DNA of 42,483 nucleotides from a virus: the IMG/VR virus record IMGVR_UViG_3300022074_000109, positions 1 to 42,483 of that record. One strand, 5' to 3'. A program made the position numbers and the translations under genes. Under the pieces are notes generated by a model, which had not been told where the DNA came from, ran no database searches, and was given only the letters and a program-made list of their open reading frames with translations. Positions 1 through 7,574 of the stretch are shown in pieces (position 1 is the stretch's first letter; every line of letters starts with the position of its first letter).

Positions 1-453
1 CACATCATTGAGTGGGAGACACCTAGCGGGTTTATCGTCCGTCAAGATCTCAGGTTCTCACAAACAACAAGAGTTGACACACGACTAATGGGATCAGTCA
101 TTGCATGTCAACTCGCTGTCGGTTTTGGCAAGCCCGATATGCAACATCACATCGGAGCTATATCACCAAATATAGTACATAGCTGGGACTCATCACTTAT
201 ACATTTGGTTTTTAGTGAACCAATGTTTACAAATGGTAACATCCCTTTCGCATGTGTACATGACTGTATATTAGCAAGATCATCTGATATGACTATGATT
301 TCTAGATTAGTCCGTGAAAAGTTTGTCGATATGTACAGCACTAACATACTTCAACAGTGGTGTGAGCAAGTGGATGTACCTTTTGATGACTCAGTAATGG
401 TAAATGATTTAGATATTAAAGAAGTTTTGAACAGTGATTATTTTTTTTGCTAA
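1..453 (+). CDS. T7-type single-subunit RNA polymerase, C-terminal part (5' end outside window)
   Basis: The reading frame is open from base 1, so the gene starts before the window; an ATG at 88 is internal. The last 150 residues match the end of T7 gp1. SPNIVHSWDS corresponds to T7 APNFVHSQDG (His784 region). ACVHDCIL corresponds to ALIHDSFG and contains the catalytic Asp of motif C (T7 Asp812). The C-terminus LNSDYFFC mirrors T7 LESDFAFA, the foot that reaches into the active site. The enzyme transcribes middle and late phage genes. About 700 N-terminal residues (promoter recognition, motifs A and B) are missing here because of the window cut. The stop overlaps the next start (TAATG). Confidence 0.93.
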   Translation, partial: HIIEWETPSGFIVRQDLRFSQTTRVDTRLMGSVIACQLAVGFGKPDMQHHIGAISPNIVHSWDSSLIHLVFSEPMFTNGNIPFACVHDCILARSSDMTMISRLVREKFVDMYSTNILQQWCEQVDVPFDDSVMVNDLDIKEVLNSDYFFC

Positions 454-605
454 TGGAAAAGGAACGAAACCCAAAAGAAAACGCTACGCTAGTAGAACGA
501 ATACAATTCTATGTTGACACTAACCAAATTGTGAAGGCTAAAACCCTCGCACTTCTTGGTGACACATTAGAAGAAGCATTTAGCTGGGATACAGAGTTTA
601 TTTAG
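453..605 (+). CDS. Small hypothetical protein (50 aa) after RNA polymerase
   Basis: The ATG at 453 overlaps the stop of the RNA polymerase gene (TAATG), a coupling seen throughout this genome, and the frame runs to a TAG at 603-605. The product is hydrophilic with a predicted helical middle (KAKTLALLGDTLEEAF). No family is recognised. The tight coupling to the polymerase gene is the main support that it is translated. Confidence 0.6.
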   Translation: MEKERNPKENATLVERIQFYVDTNQIVKAKTLALLGDTLEEAFSWDTEFI

Positions 606-689
606 TATAGGTTAATAGGATACTAGATTTAGTGTCAAATTATACCTACCCTATGTAAAGTACTTAATGATTTCTTAAAAAATAAGGAG

Positions 690-733
690 TATTCTCTAGC
701 CAATCGTCTGATTATCGTGTACACTTAGGAAAG
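690..733 (+). promoter_or_regulatory. Leader element A of the MarR-like gene (shared with capsid leader)
   Basis: This short leader contains TAGCC, a small hairpin AATC-GTCT-GATT (702-713), the palindrome GTGTACAC (717-724) and GGAAAG (728-733). GGAAAG can serve as the ribosome-binding site for the ATG at 736. The same order of parts, with a different hairpin stem, occurs before the capsid gene (about 15091-15136). A phage-polymerase promoter, an RNA processing site or a protein-binding leader are all possible; the sequence alone does not decide. The rest of 606-735 shows no gene. Confidence 0.4.
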
Positions 734-735
734 CG

Positions 736-1092
736 ATGCCTACCCCAATCACTAATCAATCAGCACAAAAAGCATATATGGTGATCGAATTACTTCGGTC
801 ATCGGGTGAGCGTGAGTTCCCTATGCAACTAGCTTCCTGTTTCTTTTATGTAGCAGCGCATGACGGTTGTGAACAGTCCGAGCTTATCGACGCTGTTAAC
901 ATAAGTCATAGTTCCGTAAGTAGAAATGTTTCATGGTTAGGTGGTAAACACCGACTTGATAATAGGAAAGGTTTAGAATTAGTACGTCGAGAGCGTAATC
1001 CAAAAAATTACAAATCTTGGCTGTTGTTCCTTACACCAAAGGGACGGCAATGGGCGACGCAGATAGAAAATCTTCTTACTGTTCCCACATGA
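736..1092 (+). CDS. MarR-like winged-helix transcription regulator
   Basis: The 118-residue protein looks like a compact winged helix-turn-helix. A helical stretch (FPMQLASCFFYVAAHDG) is followed by a helix-turn-helix-like segment (SELIDAVNISHSSVSRNVSWL) and a wing with basic residues (LVRRERNPKNYKSWLLFLTPKGRQW). The pattern 'xSxSTVSRxVxxL ... GLv.r...p.d.R...l.LT.kG' is typical of MarR-family DNA readers. Cyanopodoviruses carry a MarR-type factor in this neighbourhood that acts during infection. It sits between RNA polymerase and integrase, and its stop overlaps the integrase start (ATGA), so the two are probably co-translated. A role in controlling early transcription or the integration decision is inferred from position. 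Confidence 0.75.
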   Translation: MPTPITNQSAQKAYMVIELLRSSGEREFPMQLASCFFYVAAHDGCEQSELIDAVNISHSSVSRNVSWLGGKHRLDNRKGLELVRRERNPKNYKSWLLFLTPKGRQWATQIENLLTVPT

Positions 1093-2081
1093 CCAGACAA
1101 ATCACCGTGAAGGACTGTGTAGAACACACAGCTCGATCTCACTGGAAAAACATGCGAAGCTACAAAACTTCCATGATGTACGCAAAACTATTTATGGATT
1201 GCCGAAGTCCATCAACACCTATAAAAAAGATGTTGAAGGGCGATTACTGGATCAAAACCCAAAACATGCTTTTGGAAGACCATCCACGCTGGACTCATGC
1301 AACAGTAAATAGAACAATTACAGCAGCTCGCACGGCTATCAACAAGGCGCGAAAGGCTGGACTACATGACCTTGGTTTACCTGAGATTGACAAGTTAAAG
1401 GAAAACAAATGTCGTATGGTTTGGTTGACTAGACATCAAGTAGATAACTTAGCGAACATAGCTGAAGAGATCTTTGACCAAAAAGATTTAAAGGATGCAA
1501 TTTTAGTTAGTGCCTATACAGGTATTAGACAAGATGAATTACTTAAATTAAGAGTCAAAGATTTAGACCAACATCATAAGTCACTTCATGTTGGTGGTAT
1601 GCAGTATTTAGTTACTAAAGCTAATGAGATACGGCATTTACCAATAGGCGAAGTTGACAGAATATGGGATATTCTAGTTAGTCGATGCATACACCTCGAT
1701 TCACGAGACAGAATATTCGGCGATTGTTGGCGTAATGGTCAAGCATTGCGTAGACAATTTTATAAAGTCCGTGACTATTGTGGACTAGGCGATGAAGTAG
1801 TTTGGCATACTCTTCGTCATAGTTACGGAACATGGCTGGCTGAGACTGAATCGGTAAGTACGATTCAAGCTTTGATGGGACACGCTTCAAGCGCAACCAC
1901 TGAGCGATATGTAAAGGTCAACCCAGCTAGATTAAGAACAGCACTATCTTCATTGAATGAAAAACAGTCAAATGAGTTTACTTCAATACCAGAAGATATG
2001 ATTGCCCAGTTGAAAGCTCAGATCAAAAAAGAATTGATGTTGGAGTTTCTCAACAAGGACGAAACCAGCTTAACCGCATAG
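1089..2081 (+). CDS. int: Tyrosine-family integrase
   Basis: This is a site-specific recombinase of 330 residues. All catalytic residues are visible: Arg147 (AYTGIRQDELLKLR), Lys177 (TKANE), His240-x-x-Arg243 (HTLRHSYGTWL), His265 (LMGHASSATT) and nucleophile Tyr274 (ERYVKV). The N-terminal 110 residues form the SAM-like core-binding part. A frame extension to a GTG at 1017 exists, but the ATG at 1089 overlaps the previous stop as ATGA and gives a normal N-terminus. In cyanopodoviruses the integrase is linked to a tRNA-Leu match; a full tRNA-Leu lies at 40162-40243 of this window. The enzyme looks intact. Confidence 0.93.
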   Translation: MTRQITVKDCVEHTARSHWKNMRSYKTSMMYAKLFMDCRSPSTPIKKMLKGDYWIKTQNMLLEDHPRWTHATVNRTITAARTAINKARKAGLHDLGLPEIDKLKENKCRMVWLTRHQVDNLANIAEEIFDQKDLKDAILVSAYTGIRQDELLKLRVKDLDQHHKSLHVGGMQYLVTKANEIRHLPIGEVDRIWDILVSRCIHLDSRDRIFGDCWRNGQALRRQFYKVRDYCGLGDEVVWHTLRHSYGTWLAETESVSTIQALMGHASSATTERYVKVNPARLRTALSSLNEKQSNEFTSIPEDMIAQLKAQIKKELMLEFLNKDETSLTA

Positions 2082-2089
2082 GTTAAAAT

Positions 2090-2164
2090 AAACAGTAGAT
2101 CTCGGCTAATTGCTTTAGTTGTGTTTAGTGGGTTAGCCGAGATCCCTCTCTGTCGCTACTGTTT
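2090..2164 (+). ncRNA. Long nested stem-loop after integrase; loop antisense to early-gene leaders
   Basis: A perfect 12-bp inverted repeat (GATCTCGGCTAA at 2098-2109, TTAGCCGAGATC at 2133-2144) encloses a 23-nt loop. It lies inside a second 9-bp repeat (AAACAGTAG at 2090-2098, CTACTGTTT at 2156-2164). The loop contains TTGTGTTTAGTGG (2119-2131), the exact reverse complement of the leader motif before the genes at 40876 and 41383. Eleven of these bases also match the leader of the minus-strand gene at 38071. An intrinsic terminator follows at 2227-2264. The structure could be a 3' end of integrase mRNA, a small regulatory RNA, or a DNA site for a protein. Confidence 0.55.
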
Positions 2165-2226
2165 GAACAGCACACGCTGGTTTTAGGTTCTGACATAATA
2201 AAGTCCACATAACCAACTGAAAACCA

Positions 2227-2264
2227 CCTCTGATGATTAGTCTCTAGTCACTCAGGGGTTTTTT
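2227..2264 (+). terminator. Rho-independent terminator after integrase
   Basis: The stem CCTCTGA (2227-2233) pairs with TCAGGGG (2252-2258), seven pairs with one G-U. A run of six T (2259-2264) follows. It would end transcripts of the RNA polymerase-MarR-integrase unit before the replication genes. Confidence 0.75.
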
Positions 2265-2297
2265 AGTGTCTATTCTCAATTACAGGTAAGACCTAAA

Positions 2298-2465
2298 ATG
2301 AGCTGTAAAAAACCAGTAACGTATGAACAGCGGGAAATAGACCGCATGAGTGCCAAAGAGTACTCATTTTTTTTGGCTCACGGCGATGATGCCTTGGACA
2401 AAACGAAACTAAACGAGGATGAGTACGAAAGGTACTTGGCTCGTAACCTCATATACGATTTATAA
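2298..2465 (+). CDS. Small hypothetical protein (55 aa) before SSB
   Basis: The frame runs from an ATG at 2298 to a TAA at 2463-2465, five bases before the SSB start. The product is charged, with an acidic C-terminal half (LNEDEYERYLARNLIYDL), and may be helical. Its position directly upstream of gp2.5 suggests it is the first gene of the replication unit. No family is recognised; T7 carries small host-takeover proteins at the comparable place. Confidence 0.6.
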   Translation: MSCKKPVTYEQREIDRMSAKEYSFFLAHGDDALDKTKLNEDEYERYLARNLIYDL

Positions 2466-2470
2466 ACCAG

Positions 2471-3037
2471 ATGGCAAACGAGTATATCTTCCCCACAAAA
2501 CTAGAGGGATACATTCGTGTTGATGAAAATGGCGGCAAGTATGATAACCGTTGTTTTTCATTTACACTTGACACCGAAACCCGCACCAAAATGGAAGCGG
2601 ATAGAGAACAATTATTAAAATGGTTAGACACAAAACCTAATGCAAAAGGAGCTGTAACCCGACCACCAAAATGGGAAGGTAAAGATGTTATTTCCTATAA
2701 CTATGATGGGAAGAAATCTAAAGCCCCTGTCTTTGTTGATACTGATGGGACACCTTTAACTAAAGATGTTTTAAAAGTGCTTGGCAAAGGTAGCGAAGTG
2801 CAGATGATTGTTCAACAAAAACCATATTGTGTAAGTGGTGTAAAAGGTACAAGCTTTCATGTCATAGGTGTCAGAGTACACAAGCTTGTCACTTTCTCAG
2901 GAGCATCTGATAAAGGTGAGCTTTCCATTGATGACATCAACTCAATGTTCCTCAAGACAGAGGGATATAAACAAGATGCACCACTTGTAACCGCTGAACC
3001 CAGCAGTTATGAACCATCTTATGAAGTTGATTTCTAA
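2471..3037 (+). CDS. Single-stranded DNA-binding protein, T7 gp2.5-like
   Basis: The 188-residue protein has the layout of T7 gp2.5: an OB-fold-like body followed by a disordered acidic tail ending in Phe (YEPSYEVDF). In T7 the terminal Phe and acidic tail dock on the DNA polymerase and the primase-helicase and are essential. Position agrees: it lies directly before the gp3 endonuclease and gp4 primase genes, with a TAATG overlap to gp3. It is shorter than T7 gp2.5 (232 aa). It would coat single strands at the fork and help annealing during recombination. Overall identity is not strong by eye, so the call rests mainly on tail, size and order. Confidence 0.85.
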   Translation: MANEYIFPTKLEGYIRVDENGGKYDNRCFSFTLDTETRTKMEADREQLLKWLDTKPNAKGAVTRPPKWEGKDVISYNYDGKKSKAPVFVDTDGTPLTKDVLKVLGKGSEVQMIVQQKPYCVSGVKGTSFHVIGVRVHKLVTFSGASDKGELSIDDINSMFLKTEGYKQDAPLVTAEPSSYEPSYEVDF

Positions 3038-3432
3038 TGGCATATCGCTCAGGATTGGAAGAGCGTGTAGCAAAACTGTTTGATATAAATAAAATTCCTT
3101 ACACATACGAGAGTAAGAAATATAAATACATTATCGAAAGTAACTATACCCCTGACTTCTTTGTTGGGGACACGGTTTATGAAGCAAAAGGTTTCTTTAA
3201 ACCAGAGCAAAGGCGCAAGATGTTAGCCATGAAAAAGCAACATCCAGACCTTGATATACGCATGATATTCCAACGTAACAATACCTTATCCAAATCCTCG
3301 AAGACAACTTATGGCGATTGGTGCGACAAGCACGGATTTCCTTGGTGTGTTTTTCCTCTTATACCAAAGGAGTGGTTCAATGAGTTACCTAGATCTCATA
3401 AAAAAAAAGATACGAAATCCAGTAGGAAGTGA
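3037..3432 (+). CDS. Endonuclease I / Holliday-junction resolvase, T7 gp3-like
   Basis: The 131-residue protein matches T7 endonuclease I. SGLEERV corresponds to T7 SGLEDKV (catalytic Glu, here Glu8). TPDFF holds Asp40, and YEAKG gives Glu49 and Lys51, the PD-(D/E)xK metal site. Further down, HPDLDIRMIF and YGDWCDKHG match T7 HPELDIRIVF and YGEFCEKHG. It cuts branched DNA, and in T7 it also helps break down host DNA. The gene starts on the last base of the SSB stop (TAATG), and its 3' end overlaps the next small gene. Confidence 0.95.
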   Translation: MAYRSGLEERVAKLFDINKIPYTYESKKYKYIIESNYTPDFFVGDTVYEAKGFFKPEQRRKMLAMKKQHPDLDIRMIFQRNNTLSKSSKTTYGDWCDKHGFPWCVFPLIPKEWFNELPRSHKKKDTKSSRK

Positions 3433-3556
3433 TTTTTTATTTCTGTCACTTGATGCTTGGGTTACACAGTTTGAGGGTGAGATACCCTTTCAAGAAATCG
3501 TCGAAGTGATGCGTGACTACGTTGAAATATCGGACGACTATGGACTCACAAAATGA
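3380..3556 (+). CDS. Small hypothetical protein (58 aa) overlapping gp3 and gp4 genes
   Basis: The frame is open from upstream, but the ATG at 3380 has a good ribosome-binding site (AAAGGAG just upstream) and gives a 58-residue protein. Its first 53 bases overlap the gp3-like gene, and its end overlaps the start of the primase-helicase. It has a basic N-terminus and an acidic C-terminus (FQEIVEVMRDYVEISDDYG). No family is recognised. The overlaps on both sides fit the compact translational coupling of this region. Confidence 0.6.
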   Translation: MSYLDLIKKKIRNPVGSDFLFLSLDAWVTQFEGEIPFQEIVEVMRDYVEISDDYGLTK

Positions 3557-5165
3557 ATTTATCAGACACGAAGCTTGTCCGTTTTGTACTAGCAGCGATG
3601 CCTTTGCTGTCTATTCAGATGGATCAGGCTATTGCTTCTCATGCGGCAACCATCGTCGCGGTGAAGGAACAAAGGATTTGTTTTTACAACAAAGCAACAG
3701 GAGAACGCTACCGCAAATGTCAGTATCTGAAACCAGTAAAGTTAAAAGAATTGACTATGGAGGGGAGTTCGCACGAATTACCTCCCGCAATATAACCGAG
3801 GACACTTGCAGAAAATTTAATGTCAGGGTCGATACTGTACGGAATGTTATCAAGTTCCCGTACTATTCAGATACGGGGGCAATCGTCGCGTACAAGGAGA
3901 GAACGAAGGCGAAAGGTTTTTCTTGGAAAGGTAAGAATCAAGATCATAAATTATTTGGTCAACATCTATTTGGCAGTGGTAAAACTATTGTCGTAGTTGA
4001 AGGCGAACTTGATGCTCTTGCTACCTTTCAGAGTAGACCTAACTGGGCAGTAGTATCCATAGATTGTGGGGCAAAGGCAGCAAAGAAATCTTTAATGTCT
4101 CAGCTTGACTATCTACTTGGTTTCGATGAAATCGTTCTCATGTTTGATAATGATGAAGCTGGAACTAATGCCACATCTGAATGTGTCTCTCTATTCCCAC
4201 CCGATAGAGTTTTTATTGCAGCTCTCGGAACATACAAAGATGCTTGTGAAGCATTGCAAGCAAAAGATAGTGAGGCAATACGTCAAGCTATCTGGAACAA
4301 GAAATCATATTCACCAAAATCTATTGTCGATGGACGTGATCTATTTGATCTAGTAAGTAAACCATTACACGGCAAAGATGCTGACTACCCATACAAAGCT
4401 GTAAACGATATGACATCAGGACTTCGCTTCGGAGAACTCGTATGTTTAACAAGTGGCAGTGGCGTGGGGAAGAGTACAATTTGCGGCGAAATATCACAGG
4501 CGTTAGTAGATCAGAATTTTCGTATCGGGTATATTGCACTGGAAGAAAGTGTACAAAGAACAGCCCTACGACTGATGAGTGTGGTTGCTAATAAACCATT
4601 ACACCTTAACAACGACATACCAAAAGAAGAACTAAGGCAAGCCTTTGATAAATCTATTGGTACAGGACAAGTGTTATTGCGTGATGGATTTGGCAGCGTT
4701 GATCCAAAGTCAATACTAAATGACATGCGTTACTTGGTGAACCAAGGAGTGCAATGGATAATACTAGATCACTTGAGCATATTACTGTCAGCAAATGAGT
4801 CTAACGATGAACGACAACTTATAGACAGAACTATGACTCAGCTCCGATGTTTTGTTGAAGAGACAAACATAGGGATGATTCTTGTATCACACTTGCGTAG
4901 AAGTCAATCAGATAAAGGACATGAGGATGGTAATGCCATATCTCTTAGCCAACTTCGCGGAAGCGGAAGCATAGGTCAATTATCTGATATTTGTTTAGGA
5001 GTGATTCGCTCAGTCAGCAGTGGTGACAATACATCTAAGGTTGTTTGTCTTAAGAATAGATTCAATGGACAGACAGGTGAATGTGGCAATCTCATATACC
5101 AGAAAGAAACTGGAAGATTAATAGAACATCCAACCGCACTAAATACAGATTATGAATCGTTTTAA
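3540..5165 (+). CDS. DNA primase-helicase, T7 gp4-like
   Basis: This is a bifunctional replication-fork protein of 541 residues (T7: 566). From the ATG at 3540, a zinc-binding domain comes first (Cys13, Cys16, Cys32, Cys35 in CPFC and CFSC). A TOPRIM primase core follows, with the conserved Glu in EGELDAL (154-160) and DND (203-205). A RecA-like helicase of the DnaB/T7 type ends the protein: Walker A GSGVGKST (306-313), Walker B IILD (407-410) and the VSHLRRS motif (449-455). The C-terminus ends in Phe after acidic residues (TDYESF), as in T7 gp4, where the tail contacts the polymerase. An in-frame extension to a codon at 3513 is less likely. Confidence 0.96.
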   Translation: MDSQNEFIRHEACPFCTSSDAFAVYSDGSGYCFSCGNHRRGEGTKDLFLQQSNRRTLPQMSVSETSKVKRIDYGGEFARITSRNITEDTCRKFNVRVDTVRNVIKFPYYSDTGAIVAYKERTKAKGFSWKGKNQDHKLFGQHLFGSGKTIVVVEGELDALATFQSRPNWAVVSIDCGAKAAKKSLMSQLDYLLGFDEIVLMFDNDEAGTNATSECVSLFPPDRVFIAALGTYKDACEALQAKDSEAIRQAIWNKKSYSPKSIVDGRDLFDLVSKPLHGKDADYPYKAVNDMTSGLRFGELVCLTSGSGVGKSTICGEISQALVDQNFRIGYIALEESVQRTALRLMSVVANKPLHLNNDIPKEELRQAFDKSIGTGQVLLRDGFGSVDPKSILNDMRYLVNQGVQWIILDHLSILLSANESNDERQLIDRTMTQLRCFVEETNIGMILVSHLRRSQSDKGHEDGNAISLSQLRGSGSIGQLSDICLGVIRSVSSGDNTSKVVCLKNRFNGQTGECGNLIYQKETGRLIEHPTALNTDYESF

Positions 5166-5472
5166 CAAAGCGAACATTGCTGTGTTATTTAAAAAGGAAG
5201 ATTGTAAACCTTGCAAACTAGCACAGAAAAACCTACAAGAAGTTCTACTAAAGAACAAACATCTAGAAGATTATATAAGAGTATTAGATATTAAAAACCA
5301 TACAGCCTTACGAGGTGTTTACTGTCTCGAAAAGTTTCCTACATTATTGCTTTTATCCAAGCATGGACAAGAAATAAAACGAACAGTTGGTGGACGTAAC
5401 TTAACAAAAGAACTCTTTTTTACAGTACTAGATGAGGTCAGAAAAGGGAGGTCATATGATCTTTCTAGTTGA
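5152..5472 (+). CDS. Thioredoxin-like protein next to DNA polymerase
   Basis: The 106-residue protein has a thioredoxin/glutaredoxin fold signature: active site CKPC at 18-21 after a beta strand (IAVLFKKED), and the cis-proline loop KFPTL at Pro63. It overlaps the end of the primase-helicase gene by 14 bases and the start of the polymerase gene by 17. It could reduce the phage ribonucleotide reductase. It could also be a phage-supplied clamp for the polymerase, as host thioredoxin is for T7 gp5. The polymerase's thioredoxin-binding region seems shortened, so the second role is uncertain. Confidence 0.85.
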   Translation: MNRFNKANIAVLFKKEDCKPCKLAQKNLQEVLLKNKHLEDYIRVLDIKNHTALRGVYCLEKFPTLLLLSKHGQEIKRTVGGRNLTKELFFTVLDEVRKGRSYDLSS

Positions 5473-7225
5473 CATAGAAACAAATGGTTTACTTGATGAA
5501 GGTGATACTATCCATTGTCTTGTTGTAAAAGATTTAGACACTGGACAGATACATCGTTACGACGAGTCAGGTAAATACGAAAGCATAGCTGAGGGCGTAA
5601 AGACCATCATGTATGCAGATCAAATATGGGGTCATAACCTTATTGCATTTGATATACCTTTTATCATTAAATGTTTTCCATATTTTAAAAATTACACAGC
5701 CAAGGTATATGACACCTTGATAATGTCGAGATTGTTTTTTACTGATCTACTAGATCGAGACTTCCGAAACAAACCACCAAACATGCCAGCCCAAATGTAT
5801 GGGAGACATGGCTTAGAAGCTTGGGGTTACAGGCTCGGAATTATGAAATCAGAATACGGTAAAAGCCTAGATGGTGATTGGTCAAATTACACCCCAGAAA
5901 TGCTGGAGTATTGTGTAGCTGACGTAGAAGCAAACACACCATTATACGAATTGTTTAAGCCTAAGATAGATGTTCACGAGACATCAATCACGCTCGAAAC
6001 AGAATGTGCAAGGGTCATGCAATGGCAATGGGAAGAGGGTTTTCCATTTGATATAGCAAAAGCACAAAAGTTAGAAACAAAATTAAGGATAGAATTGGAG
6101 ACGCTTTCAGACGAAATGCGATCTACATTCCCGCATGTAGACGGAGGTAACTTTACACCCGCTAGACCTAACCAAAACAAAGGTTATGTCACGGGTGCTG
6201 AGTTTTGCAGACTTCGAGAGTTCAATCCAACCAGTAGACAACATATAGCTTTTGCTTTTCAAAACTTTCGAGGTTGGGAAGCTATAGAAAAGACAGATAC
6301 AGGTAGACCAAAAATTGATGAAAAAGTGTTGATGGATCTCGGCACAAATGAGTCAAAAAAATTTGCCCGTATTTTGGAATTACAAAAAGCCCTTGGTCAA
6401 CTATCAGAGGGACAAAATGCTTGGCTTAAACTTGTTGATAAGACAGGTAAGATCCACCATTCTTGTTCACTAGCTACCAACACATTTAGACAAGCACATT
6501 ATCGTCCGAATCTTAGTCAAGTAAACAGTGCAGAAGAGTACAGAGAACTTTTTGGCTGTGGAGCTGGACGAGTACAGGTAGGGGCAGACGCAAGCCAGCT
6601 CGAACTTCGCGGACTTGGACACTATATGTCCTTGTTCGATGGAGGAGAGTTTAGTAAAGAAGTTGTCGAGGGAGATATTCATACTCGACTTGCAAAAATT
6701 TATGGTACAAGCCGTCAAGTTAGCAAGGGTGTAACTTATTGCATGATTTATGGAGGGGGAAACTTCAAGATAGGTCTGACTGCTGGTTTTGATAAAAAAG
6801 AAGCAGCAAAAGAAGGTAAAAGGATAAGAGCTGATGTATTGAATAAGTTAAAAGGCTATAAAGAACTACAACTAGCAATCCAACAAAAAGCAAAGTCAGG
6901 TGTACTTAAAGCATTAGATGGTAGACCCTTGAGGGTAGGTGACAAATCACACGTCGCTATGAATTACCTTATCCAAAGTGCTGGGGCAATAATTTGCAAA
7001 ACTTGGCTAGTTGAATCAATCAAAAGATTAAAAGCACAATGTGTAGATTTTGTTCCTTTGGCTTTTATACACGATGAAATACAGCTATCGGTTCATCCTA
7101 AAGACACATACGAAACAAAGAAAATACTAGAGGAAACAATTATTGACGTTCAAGCAATGCTCGCTTTTCGATGCGAACTTGCCGCTGAAGCTAAATCAGG
7201 ACTCACTTGGTGGGACTGCCACTAA
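5456..7225 (+). CDS. DNA polymerase, family A, T7 gp5-like
   Basis: The 589-residue enzyme has intact 3'-5' exonuclease motifs (DIETNG with Asp6 and Glu8; HNLIAFD with Asp66; YCVAD with Asp156). The polymerase motifs are also intact: motif A GADASQLELRGL with Asp378, motif B RQVSKGVTYCMIYGGG with Arg420, Lys424 and Tyr428, motif C FIHDEIQL with Asp540, and a C-terminal His. Tyr428 is the E. coli Pol I 762 position (Tyr526 in T7). Cys429 replaces the usual glycine. It is about 115 residues shorter than T7 gp5, mainly where T7 has its thioredoxin-binding loop. The ATG at 5456 follows a strong GGGAGG. Confidence 0.97.
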   Translation: MIFLVDIETNGLLDEGDTIHCLVVKDLDTGQIHRYDESGKYESIAEGVKTIMYADQIWGHNLIAFDIPFIIKCFPYFKNYTAKVYDTLIMSRLFFTDLLDRDFRNKPPNMPAQMYGRHGLEAWGYRLGIMKSEYGKSLDGDWSNYTPEMLEYCVADVEANTPLYELFKPKIDVHETSITLETECARVMQWQWEEGFPFDIAKAQKLETKLRIELETLSDEMRSTFPHVDGGNFTPARPNQNKGYVTGAEFCRLREFNPTSRQHIAFAFQNFRGWEAIEKTDTGRPKIDEKVLMDLGTNESKKFARILELQKALGQLSEGQNAWLKLVDKTGKIHHSCSLATNTFRQAHYRPNLSQVNSAEEYRELFGCGAGRVQVGADASQLELRGLGHYMSLFDGGEFSKEVVEGDIHTRLAKIYGTSRQVSKGVTYCMIYGGGNFKIGLTAGFDKKEAAKEGKRIRADVLNKLKGYKELQLAIQQKAKSGVLKALDGRPLRVGDKSHVAMNYLIQSAGAIICKTWLVESIKRLKAQCVDFVPLAFIHDEIQLSVHPKDTYETKKILEETIIDVQAMLAFRCELAAEAKSGLTWWDCH

Positions 7226-7574
7226 AGTTTGTAAAACATGTAACAAGCGTAAACCAGATAATCAATTTACTAAAGCTGATGGAAGACACAGAGCTACGAG
7301 AAATCGTTGCAAAGAGTGTACAAACATTCAAAACAAGATCCGCAATACCCTTAAAAAACGACATCCAGAACCCACCGCTGGTAACTGCCAAATATGTGGA
7401 CAGTACACGAGCGAGTGGGTATTGGATCATTGCCATAAGAAATTATCTTTTCGAGGGTACATTTGTAGATCTTGCAACAGCGGTATTGGTTTGTTACATG
7501 ATGATCCCGACACGTTGAAGCGAGCTGTTATTTATCTCACAAATGAAACTAAAACCACCAACGATATTACTTGA
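7143..7574 (+). CDS. Endonuclease VII-type / HNH homing-like nuclease
   Basis: The protein has two zinc-binding parts. The N-terminal part is CKTC ... CKEC. The C-terminal endonuclease VII-like core has CQIC, the catalytic DHCH, and CRSCN followed by GIGLLHDDPDTLKRAVIYL, a pattern typical of recombination endonuclease VII family members in phages. Such stand-alone genes often behave as homing endonucleases. The start is unclear: there is no ATG, only TTG codons at 7143 and 7179 inside the DNA polymerase gene in another frame. Its 3' end overlaps the exonuclease gene by 32 bases. Confidence 0.82.
   Translation: MTFKQCSLFDANLPLKLNQDSLGGTATKVCKTCNKRKPDNQFTKADGRHRATRNRCKECTNIQNKIRNTLKKRHPEPTAGNCQICGQYTSEWVLDHCHKKLSFRGYICRSCNSGIGLLHDDPDTLKRAVIYLTNETKTTNDIT

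Noticed and set aside
736-1092. Excisionase or Cro/CI-type repressor instead of a MarR-like protein
   Set aside because: The helix-turn-helix followed by a charged wing and a LTPKG segment fits MarR-type winged helices better, and cyanopodoviruses are known to carry one here.
2090-2164. Phage attachment site formed by the inverted repeats after the integrase
   Set aside because: The arms are separated by 23 bases, longer than the usual 6-8 base crossover region, and there is a better att candidate in the tRNA-Leu. It cannot be fully excluded.
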